Shown here piece by piece: positions 16,616 to 23,705 of a stretch of 64,000 bases of DNA. The notes under the pieces are model-generated. The model was not told where the DNA came from. It made no database searches and was given only the letters and a program-made list of their open reading frames with translations. The stretch's first letter is position 1. Every line of letters starts with the position of its first letter. Position numbers and translations under genes: made by a program. The DNA comes from Ponticaulis profundi (GTDB taxonomy: Bacteria > Pseudomonadota > Alphaproteobacteria > Caulobacterales > Hyphomonadaceae), in the NCBI RefSeq assembly GCF_042659465.1, contig NZ_JBHSSW010000003.1:248001-312000 (forward strand), written 5' to 3'.

Positions 16616-17653
16616 ATGAGCATGTCAGAACAGGGACTGATCCTGAAAGCGAGCACGGATGAAGCGCGCTGTGATTCCTATCGGGTTGGCGGCGCGATTG
16701 TCGATCATGATGTGATCAGTGGTCTGTGGCGGATGTGGTATTATTGCCGTGATCGCGCCTTTGGCGGCCCGGCAACGCTGGGCACCGGTTATATCGCGCA
16801 TGCGAGGTCTGAGGATGGGATCCATTGGACCCGCGTGGATGGCGATTGTGAGAAAGGCGCTGTGTTTGCGCCAAGCACGGACCCGGCTGCCTTTGACAGT
16901 GTGCATGTCGGTCTGACCGATGTGACGCGCGGGGCCGGTGAGTGGCTGATGTGGTATTTCGGCGGTGATGCCACGCCGCGTGAAAACAAGGCGGCATTTC
17001 TGGGTGGTCCGGTCGCCGGGCTTGGCATGCGGCCGGGACTTGCGCGCAGTCAGGACGGTGTCCACTGGGAGCGTGTGTCCGGTGCGCTCGCCAATGGCGC
17101 GCTGATCGATTTCCCGGCAGACGACATGTATGCCTCCTGGCCGAATGTCATTCATGACGGGCAGCGCTATGTCATGCAGTACACGGCACCCACGCTTGAT
17201 CTTGGCTATTTCCATACGCGCGTCGCAGTCTCGACAGATGGCCGGACATGGGACGGCGCAGGTGAGCTGAACTGGGCAGATGGCGTACGCGGTTTCGATG
17301 AGGGCGGGCTGGTAACGCGCCAGATTCTGCCGAACCCGCTTCTTGGTGGGCGTCGCTTCCTGATGATCTATACGGCCACGGACAAGGATCATAAGCGCGC
17401 CGTGGCGGCTGCAGACTCCGACAATGCACTCGACTGGTATCACCTCTATGAGGAGCCGATTTTCGAAACTGGCCCGGAAGGCGCATGGGACAGCTATGGC
17501 GTGGCGGCCAACCGCCTCGTGGTGGCGGGAGATCAGCTGTATTTCTATTATTATGGCTTCCAGTCGCTGACCGATCCGACGACCGCGCGGGGCATTGGTC
17601 TGGCGGTTTGTCCGGTCGGCGACCTGCGCAGATTGACGCGTGTAACGGCTTAG
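16616..17653 (+). CDS. GH43/GH32-like five-bladed beta-propeller protein
   Basis: 345 aa from ATG 16616 (MSMSEQGLILKAST). Repeated blade signatures W-Y and S-DG-W run through the protein: LWRMWYYCRD, ARSEDGIHWTRVDG, EWLMWYFGGD, ARSQDGVHWERVSG, VSTDGRTWDGAG and MIYTATDKDHKRAVA. This is typical of glycoside hydrolase clan GH-F/GH-J-like propellers and of glycosyl hydrolases of unassigned specificity. There is no signal peptide and no carbohydrate gene nearby. A carbohydrate role is therefore uncertain; such propellers also occur as dehalogenase- or phosphorylase-like proteins. The next gene is a broken alcohol dehydrogenase. Confidence 0.75.
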   Translation: MSMSEQGLILKASTDEARCDSYRVGGAIVDHDVISGLWRMWYYCRDRAFGGPATLGTGYIAHARSEDGIHWTRVDGDCEKGAVFAPSTDPAAFDSVHVGLTDVTRGAGEWLMWYFGGDATPRENKAAFLGGPVAGLGMRPGLARSQDGVHWERVSGALANGALIDFPADDMYASWPNVIHDGQRYVMQYTAPTLDLGYFHTRVAVSTDGRTWDGAGELNWADGVRGFDEGGLVTRQILPNPLLGGRRFLMIYTATDKDHKRAVAAADSDNALDWYHLYEEPIFETGPEGAWDSYGVAANRLVVAGDQLYFYYYGFQSLTDPTTARGIGLAVCPVGDLRRLTRVTA

Positions 17654-17771
17654 CGACGAAAGTCAGTTGACGGCGCGCAAGGTCTGCCTCAAAAACTATA
17701 CGAACAACAAATAAATTCACTGCATGTCAGCTGGCAGCAAGTGAAGGTTCGATAGGAGAGGGAGGCGCGCC

Positions 17772-18558
17772 ATGAAAGCTCAGGCGGCAATTGCCTATAA
17801 AGGCGAAGCGGGATTCCGTTTTGAAGAGATAGAAGTTGATGGTCCGCGCGAGGAAGAAATCCTTGTGCGGATTGAAGGCGTTGGCCTGTGTCACACGGAT
17901 CTCGTTTTCGCATCGGGCGCAATGGAGGATTATCCGTTCCCAGCGGTGCTCGGCCATGAGGGATCTGGAGAGGTTGTCTCTGTCGGCGCGAAGGTTTCAA
18001 AGGTCGCGCCGGGTGACAAGGTTCTGATCACCTTCCGCTCCTGCGGGGCCTGTGATGGCTGCGAAAATCCGCGAGTGTGCTCAGATCATTCTGGTCGAGC
18101 CAATGGCAGAGCGCCGCAAGCTGGCAGAAGACTTTGGCGCGACGCACACCATCGCACCGGAAGAGGGCAAGTGCTTCTCCGAAGCCGTGCGCGAGATCGT
18201 TCCGCTCGGGGTCGATAATGCGTTTGATACTTCTGGCGTTCCAGCGGTGCAGGCGTCGGCTCTGGCGTCACTGGGGTCCAAAGCCACGCTCGGACTGGTG
18301 GGGATCAGCCCGCCAGGCACGCCTTTGCCGGGTGAGGTGAACAATGTGATGACTTTTGGTCAGTCGATCCGCGGCATCATTGAAGGCGATAGCGATCCGG
18401 ACGAATTCCTGCCGGAACTGATTGGCTATTACAAAGCGGGCAAGCTGCCATTTGATAAACTGGTCAAGACGTATCCGCTCAGTCAGATCAATCAGGCCAT
18501 ACATGACCAGCACGCTGGGACATGTGTGAAAGTTGTGCTGATACCGGACAAAAACTAG
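17772..18558 (+). pseudogene. zinc-dependent alcohol dehydrogenase, internally deleted and frameshifted
   Basis: The first frame (17772-~18066) encodes the N-terminal GroES-like domain of a medium-chain, benzyl-alcohol-type dehydrogenase: GVGLCHTDLVF, GHEGSGEVVSVG, then the structural-zinc CGACDGCEN. At ~18050-18066 the homology jumps to a second frame: MAAKIRECAQIILVEPMAERR through the C-terminus at 18558 (GVDNAFDTSGVPAVQ, TLGLVGISPPG). About 100 residues are missing, including the rest of the zinc loop and the nucleotide-binding GxGxxG. The joint GATGGCTGCGAAAAT can be read as CDGCEN in one frame and MAAKI in the other, which suggests deletion between short direct repeats. Without the Rossmann motif the product should be inactive. 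The upstream ribosome site AGGAGAGGGAGG is intact. Confidence 0.8.
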
Positions 18559-18670
18559 ACTTTTGTCGGCTTTCCTACACTCTTTCGTGAAATTTCCCGT
18601 CTGGCATGGAACTTCAAATTAGGCTTAGACTTAATTCAGCACGTGACGCTAGGAGAGGGACTAAACTGAT

Positions 18671-19180
18671 ATGAAAGCTTCGTGGAAAGCCGGTGTTTTT
18701 GCCGGTCTGGTACTCCCAACGAGCATGATGATTCTGGCTGCCTGTGGCGGGTCAGGTGACGGCGCTGAAACAGCGGCGGTTGATGCCGATCCGGCAATGG
18801 TGGAAGCCGCTGAAGCGCGTGAAGAGGGCTTCAAGTCGCTCGGCCGCAACTTCAAGACCATCAAGGACAATATGGATGCGGGCAATGCTGCATCTGATGC
18901 GGCTCTGGCTGCGATTGATGAAGTCGAAGTGCTGGCGGACGATCTGCCAAACTGGTTCCCGGAAGGCTCCGGCCCGGAAACAGGCACAGACACCGAAGCG
19001 CTGCCGGCGATCTGGGAAGAGCCTGAAGCGTTTCAAGGCAAGATTTCTGACTTCCAGGCCGCTGTGACAGAGCTTGGCGCTGCCGGTGAATCCGGTGACG
19101 CGGCAGCGATTTCCGCGGCCTTTGGAAATGTTGGCAAGACCTGTGGGTCTTGCCATGATGATTTCCGTGAAGACGATTAA
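18671..19180 (+). CDS. cytochrome c'-like lipoprotein
   Basis: 169 aa with a strong AGGAGAGGG ribosome site. The leader ends in ILAAC, a lipobox. The body is a Cys-poor, four-helix-type sequence, and the only haem motif is at the C-terminus: CGSCH (158-162), the position typical of class II cytochromes c'. These bind a high- or low-spin haem in the periplasm; roles include NO handling and electron transfer to membrane cytochrome b. Its stop codon overlaps that of the convergent cytochrome b561 gene, an arrangement seen with redox partners. Confidence 0.88.
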   Translation: MKASWKAGVFAGLVLPTSMMILAACGGSGDGAETAAVDADPAMVEAAEAREEGFKSLGRNFKTIKDNMDAGNAASDAALAAIDEVEVLADDLPNWFPEGSGPETGTDTEALPAIWEEPEAFQGKISDFQAAVTELGAAGESGDAAAISAAFGNVGKTCGSCHDDFREDD

Positions 19181-19866
19181 AGATTGAAGAGCAGAGCGGA
19201 GACGCCTGCTCCAATCACCAGACTGATCACCAGTGCGACGGGGCCGGGCTTTTTGAGTTCGGCCTTTGTTGCATCTGTCTGTTCCGCAGGCAGCTTGCCT
19301 GTGACCATGGCGCGGGCCAGGTTGGTCTTCTTCACGACCAGATAAAATGCGATCGCCACAAGGTGCAGGACGACCATTGCCTGAATGCCGCGGAAGATGA
19401 GCTCATGCACATCAATCAGAGCGCGGCTGGTGTCATAGTCGATGAAGCGTGCGAGCGGGCCGGAATTCATGCCATCCGTGTCGGTTGCGAACAGACCTGT
19501 GCCGAGCTGGGCGGCGATCAGCGCCATGAGTGCCAGAACGGAGAGCGCGCCCAGCGGGTTGTGCCCGATGCTGGCTTTGTAGTTCGGGTCTTTCAGCTTC
19601 TTCAGATAGGAGATGATCGCGCCGGGACCCTTCACGAAATTTGAAAAGCGTGCCGTCGAGCTGCCCCAGATTCCCCAGCTGATGCGGAAGACAAGCAGGC
19701 CGACGAGCACGATGCCGAGCGTGATGTGAATGTTCATGGTCGGGCCGTCGGCTGTGAACCACATGGCGACGATGAGAATGGCTGTCAGCCAGTGCCAGAT
19801 ACGTGTGACGCCGTCCCAGACCGAGACTTTTTCCTTCGGGGCCGCAAGGCCGCTTTCTTCTGTCAT
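19177..19866 (-). CDS. cytochrome b561-type (Ni-hydrogenase b-type) membrane cytochrome
   Basis: 229 aa with about five membrane helices. Likely haem ligands are His in RIWHWLTA (TM1), NIHITLG (TM2), VHELIF and VVLHLVAIAFY (TM4). PNYKASIGHNPLGALSVLALM is a conserved feature of the family. It should move electrons across the inner membrane, plausibly to or from the cytochrome c' encoded convergently. The two coding regions overlap by 4 nt at their stops. No hydrogenase or other partner is in the window. Confidence 0.9.
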   Translation of the reverse strand: MTEESGLAAPKEKVSVWDGVTRIWHWLTAILIVAMWFTADGPTMNIHITLGIVLVGLLVFRISWGIWGSSTARFSNFVKGPGAIISYLKKLKDPNYKASIGHNPLGALSVLALMALIAAQLGTGLFATDTDGMNSGPLARFIDYDTSRALIDVHELIFRGIQAMVVLHLVAIAFYLVVKKTNLARAMVTGKLPAEQTDATKAELKKPGPVALVISLVIGAGVSALLFNL

Positions 19867-19961
19867 GTCAAATGACCTCCTTCGTCCGATCCCCTGTCAC
19901 TTCAAAGATAGATTGTCATCAGCCGCGCATTTCGTAAACTTCGCCAAAGGGAGGAAATATA

Positions 19962-21011
19962 ATGCAAATTGTCACAGAAGACGGCCCCGGCGTCTCTGCT
20001 GGATGGGTCGCGCGTGCGCTCGGAAAGTCGGAAGAATCGCTGGAGGCCATGTCGTGGAAACCGGTCGGGACAGGACAGGTGGCGGCGAGCTATCGCGGCC
20101 TGCTCAGCTGGCGCGACGGAGACGGACCGAAGAGCATTGTCGTCAAATGTCCAAGCACCGATCCGACCAGTCGCCAGACAGGCAAGGATCACGGTCTCTA
20201 TGCCAAGGAAATTGCCTGGTATCTGCAACTGCGCGAGGAGACGCAGGTCAGATGTCCGCAATGCTTTGGCGGTCGATATGATGAAGAGACCGGTGATTTC
20301 GCCTTGCTGCTGGAAGACTGCGCCCCTGCCGAGCAGGGAGACCAGCTGGCCGGGGCGAGTGTTTCGGATGTGCGGGCAACGATCAGGGAGGCCGTGCATC
20401 TGCATGCGCCTTTTTTCGACAAGCCGCTCATTCTGGAGAACCCGCTGACCGGCACGTCAGAAGAGGTGATTGAACAGCGCATCCAGCTCTATGCGATGTT
20501 CTGGCCGGAGTTTCGCAAACGCTATGAAGGACGCCTTGATCCGGTGCTTCTGGAGATGGGTGATGATTTCGCCAAACGGTTTGAAGCCTATGCGCGCCGC
20601 GAGCCATCTCACTACACGCTGGTCCATGGCGATATGCGCATCGACAATGTGCTGTTTGGCGGTGCGGACGGGCGTCCCATTCTGCTGGACTGGCAAACGC
20701 TCGCGGCTGGCAATCCGATGACGGACATTGCGTATCTGATCGGCACCAGCCTGGTGGACCGGAAAGAACGATCAGAGGCAGAGCGCGGTCTGGTCGATGG
20801 TTATTTCGCAGGATTGCGCGACTATGGTCTGTCACCTGACGAAGAAACGCTCTGGCAGGATTATCGCCGTCAGGCCTTGTCCGGCTGGGTGATGGCGGTC
20901 ATGTCGAGCATGCTTGTCCAGCGCACCGAGCGCGGCGATGAGATGTTCGCGGTGATGGCTGAACGCCCGGGCTATCAGGCACTTGAGCTCGACAGCGTTG
21001 CCTGTATCTGA
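19962..21011 (+). CDS. aminoglycoside phosphotransferase (APH)-like kinase family protein
   Basis: 349 aa with a GGAGG-type ribosome site. Kinase motifs are complete: VVKCPS with Lys62, Glu83, LLLEDC hinge (116-120), catalytic loop VHGDMRIDNVLF (His222, Asp224) and metal-binding LLDWQ (Asp243). This subgroup is related to the APH domain of ACAD10/11 and to ecdysteroid-kinase-like proteins, and commonly sits with acyl-CoA dehydrogenases and P450s in lipid or steroid catabolic loci. A 4-hydroxyacyl-CoA or steroid phosphorylating role is plausible but unproven; antibiotic resistance is not implied. An ACAD10/11-like dehydrogenase is encoded at 54.6-55.9 kb. Confidence 0.88.
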   Translation: MQIVTEDGPGVSAGWVARALGKSEESLEAMSWKPVGTGQVAASYRGLLSWRDGDGPKSIVVKCPSTDPTSRQTGKDHGLYAKEIAWYLQLREETQVRCPQCFGGRYDEETGDFALLLEDCAPAEQGDQLAGASVSDVRATIREAVHLHAPFFDKPLILENPLTGTSEEVIEQRIQLYAMFWPEFRKRYEGRLDPVLLEMGDDFAKRFEAYARREPSHYTLVHGDMRIDNVLFGGADGRPILLDWQTLAAGNPMTDIAYLIGTSLVDRKERSEAERGLVDGYFAGLRDYGLSPDEETLWQDYRRQALSGWVMAVMSSMLVQRTERGDEMFAVMAERPGYQALELDSVACI

Positions 21012-21017
21012 GCGCGC

Positions 21018-21635
21018 TCAGGCGGCGTAGCTGGTTCGGATCAGGCTGACAAAAGCGGTCTCGATCCGTTCCAGATCAAAATTCGGATCAGCCAGCGACT
21101 GGGTGGAAATCCCGATCAGCTGGCTGCCCGTCAGAAGCGCAGCCTGTTCGACATCGATATCCTTGCGCACCGAACCGTCTTCGACGCCCCGGCTGAACAG
21201 CTCCATGAGCTCGGCTTTGGACCGGTCATGGGATTCGGCGAACAGCTCGCGCATTTCTGATTTCTCTGCGATGGCGGAGCAGAACAGAACGAAATAGGCG
21301 CGGTTGGCGCTGGATTTCAGAAGCGAGTTCAGGTGCACATGGACGAAGACTTCCAGCGCTTCGAGGCCCGTCATGCCCTCATGGTGGGCATCCGCGCGGG
21401 CGCGGGCGACTTCCTCATGCAGCTGGTTGATCACCGCGCGCATCAGGCCAGCTTTGGAGCCGAATTTCTGAGAGGCCAGCCCTCGGCTATAGCCCGCCTT
21501 CTGGCCAATGGCTTCGAAGGTGACGGCGGACATGCCAAACTCGTCGGCGAGTTCCAGACAAGCTTTGATCAGCTTTTTCGTTGATAGCTTGCGGCGCTCT
21601 TCCTGGCGCATACGTGTGGCGGTTTTCGTCGTCAA
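21018..21635 (-). CDS. TetR/AcrR-family transcriptional regulator
   Basis: 205 aa. The N-terminal HTH is at ~18-65: STKKLIKACLELADEFG, then VTFEAIGQKAGYSRGLASQKFGSKAGLM. The C-terminal domain is all-helical (ligand binding and dimerisation). It converges with the phosphotransferase (6 nt apart) and lies next to rubredoxin and P450 genes, so it may control that group; no clean operator palindrome was seen. Confidence 0.92.
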   Translation of the reverse strand: MTTKTATRMRQEERRKLSTKKLIKACLELADEFGMSAVTFEAIGQKAGYSRGLASQKFGSKAGLMRAVINQLHEEVARARADAHHEGMTGLEALEVFVHVHLNSLLKSSANRAYFVLFCSAIAEKSEMRELFAESHDRSKAELMELFSRGVEDGSVRKDIDVEQAALLTGSQLIGISTQSLADPNFDLERIETAFVSLIRTSYAA

Positions 21636-21768
21636 CGTTTTCTCATTTTTGCGATTCTGGTGCGGAGCAAGCCTAGACCAGTTCAGGATATTTTGAAAAC
21701 GGCTCTAGCTTCAAACCGGTTCTATGACCAGCCCGGCCCCCGGACTGCCGGGGATTCAGCCGGTTTTC

Positions 21769-21945
21769 CTAAACTTCGACCATGTCAAAGTCGCTTTTCG
21801 GCGTGCCACAGAGCGGGCAGACCCAGTCATCCGGAATGTCGACCCAGCGTGTGCCAGGCTCCAGACCTTCCAGTGGTTCGCCTTCGGCTTCGTTATAGAC
21901 ATAACCGCATGTGCGGCACTGCCAGGTTTTGAAATCCATCGCCAT
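21769..21945 (-). CDS. rubredoxin
   Basis: 58 aa from ATG 21945 with ribosome site GGGAGGCTG. Both iron-binding pairs are present: CRTCGY near the start and CPLCGTPKSDF near the end, with the family GEP-GTRW-DIPDDWVCP between. Rubredoxins carry one electron on an Fe(Cys)4 centre, in aerobes usually to alkane or related hydroxylases. It is divergent from the cytochrome P450 with a 159-nt spacer. P450s normally use ferredoxins, so the pairing could be coincidental. Confidence 0.95.
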   Translation of the reverse strand: MAMDFKTWQCRTCGYVYNEAEGEPLEGLEPGTRWVDIPDDWVCPLCGTPKSDFDMVEV

Positions 21946-22104
21946 TTTCAGCCTCCCAATTGTTCGGGCCCGCGACATTTTGGGCCAATCAATCTCTATT
22001 GATTATATTGGTTGAATGCATAACAAGTAAGTTGTTCTGGTGTCCATGCGACAAGCTGGTCCGGGTAAGGCGGGCAGGCAGCAGGGACTGGACGGGAGGA
22101 AAAC

Positions 22105-23379
22105 ATGAAGATTTCACAGGAACAAGCGAACCTGATCGCCGACCCACGGGCTTTTGCCGCCTGGGACCCCATTCATGAGCTGTATCGCGACCTGCGCCGT
22201 GATGCACCGCTCGCAAAAGCCAGCCCCGAAGGCTATGGCGAGTTCTGGGTTGTCACGCGCTTTGCGGACATTCAGGCGATCGAAAAGCAGAATGAGCTGT
22301 TTCATGCGGGCGATCGCACGCCAACGCTTATGCCTTTGGCGACAGAGGAATTCATCAAGCAGATGACGGGCGGTTCACCGCACATCGTTCGCTCTCTGGT
22401 TCAGATGGACAATCCGGATCACTTCAAGCACCGCATGCTGACCCAGTCCTGGTTCATGCCGCAAAGCCTGAAAAAACTGGAAGACCGTATTCGCGAGATT
22501 GCACGCTCCTTTGTCGACAAGATGCTGGCAACCGAAGGCGAATGTGATTTCGCGCGCGACATTGCCTTCTACTATCCGCTGCATGTGGTCATGGAAGTGA
22601 TCGGTGTGCCGGAGGCTGATGAGCCGCGCATGCTGAAACTGACCCAGGAATTGTTTGGCGCCGCGGACCCCGATCTGAACCGGGAAGGCAGCGCAGACAT
22701 GACGGCAGAGGAATCGGCAGCGATCACCGGCGCTGTGGTGGCTGACTTCCACAATTATTTCTCGACCATTTCCGAAGAGCGCCGCAAGGACCCGCAGAAT
22801 GATCTGGCGACCATCATCGCCAATGCCGAGATTGACGGATTGCCGATCGGGTTTCAGGAGGCCATGGGCTATTACATCATCGCCGCAACGGCGGGCCATG
22901 ACACGACATCGGCGACCACTGCGAGCGCCATGATCGAGCTGGCGAAATCTCCGGACATGCTGAAGCGCCTGCAGGATGACCCGAGCCTGATCCCTGGCTT
23001 TGTCGAAGAGTCTATTCGCTGGGAAACGCCGGTGAAGCACTTCCTTCGGACGGCAACCGCCGACACCGAGATTGCCGGACAGAAAATTGCCAAGGATGAT
23101 TATCTCTATCTGGCCTATCCATCGGGCAATCGTGATGAAGCGGTGTTTGACGATCCATTTGAATTCCGCCCGGAGCGGTCGCCAAACCGGCACGTCGCAT
23201 TTGGCTATGGTGCCCATATTTGTCTCGGTCAGCATCTTGCGCGCATGGAAATGCGGGTTCTTTGGGAGGAGCTCTTGCCAAAGCTGAAAACCCTTGAACT
23301 TAATGGCGCGCCGACGCGAATGGCTGCCAGTTTTGTCTGCGGACCAAAGTCCGTTCCTGTGCGCTTTTCCGTCAACTGA
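22105..23379 (+). CDS. cytochrome P450
   Basis: 424 aa soluble bacterial P450 with ribosome site ACGGGAGGAA. I-helix AGHDTTS (263-269), ExxR in EESIRWETP (Glu302-Arg305), PERSPNRHVAFG, and haem loop FGYGAHICLGQHLA with Cys373. It looks closest to the CYP108/CYP142-like soluble group that hydroxylates terpenoids, sterols or fatty acids; the CYP family cannot be fixed here. Neighbours (rubredoxin, TetR, APH-like kinase, TonB receptor downstream) suggest import and oxidation of a hydrophobic compound. No ferredoxin or reductase gene is present. Confidence 0.95.
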   Translation: MKISQEQANLIADPRAFAAWDPIHELYRDLRRDAPLAKASPEGYGEFWVVTRFADIQAIEKQNELFHAGDRTPTLMPLATEEFIKQMTGGSPHIVRSLVQMDNPDHFKHRMLTQSWFMPQSLKKLEDRIREIARSFVDKMLATEGECDFARDIAFYYPLHVVMEVIGVPEADEPRMLKLTQELFGAADPDLNREGSADMTAEESAAITGAVVADFHNYFSTISEERRKDPQNDLATIIANAEIDGLPIGFQEAMGYYIIAATAGHDTTSATTASAMIELAKSPDMLKRLQDDPSLIPGFVEESIRWETPVKHFLRTATADTEIAGQKIAKDDYLYLAYPSGNRDEAVFDDPFEFRPERSPNRHVAFGYGAHICLGQHLARMEMRVLWEELLPKLKTLELNGAPTRMAASFVCGPKSVPVRFSVN

Positions 23380-23705
23380 TCGGGGAGGGGAGGCAACGCG
23401 AAGGTTCCGGGGGGGACTTTCGCGTTGCTGCACGTCTGGGGCTCGTATCGGTGAAAACACCGCCATATACGCAGTAAAAACAGTATTCAGAATACAATTT
23501 CATGATTTTCAACCAGAGGCATGCTGCCGTTGCGGTCGATATACACGTTTAACTGAATTTAAGCCGTGCGACTTACTTGCAACACATCGATGAAAACATC
23601 GAATTCTATCCAACTCCAAGCTTGACCCTCTGTTTGTTGGTTGCCCAATTAGCGTCCTGATCTGTCCCCACACGGATCGGCAAAAGATATAATTGGGAGG
23701 AAAAT
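23380..23705 (+). other. 326-nt intergenic region, P450 3' end and TonB receptor leader
   Basis: No gene seen. The left end contains the hairpin at 23393-23428. The right end has GGGAGGAAAAT before ATG 23706. A direct repeat CATCGA separated by 6 nt (around 23585-23602) and a weak TTGACC box (around 23622) are present, but no convincing -10 element follows. It probably carries the receptor promoter. Confidence 0.4.
23393..23428 (+). terminator. hairpin after the P450 gene
   Basis: GCAACGCGAA (23393-23402) pairs perfectly with TTCGCGTTGC (23419-23428) around a 16-nt G-rich loop, 13 nt after the P450 stop. There is no T-run after it. Confidence 0.5.

Noticed and set aside
18052..18558. separate short oxidoreductase gene
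   Set aside because: It is the C-terminal half of the disrupted alcohol dehydrogenase, lacking catalytic domain and nucleotide loop; treated as part of the pseudogene.
19962..21011. aminoglycoside resistance gene
   Set aside because: The APH fold is shared widely; this subgroup lies with lipid catabolism genes and has no resistance context.
22375..23466. 363-aa minus-strand open frame
   Set aside because: Antisense of the P450, whose motifs are all intact on the plus strand.
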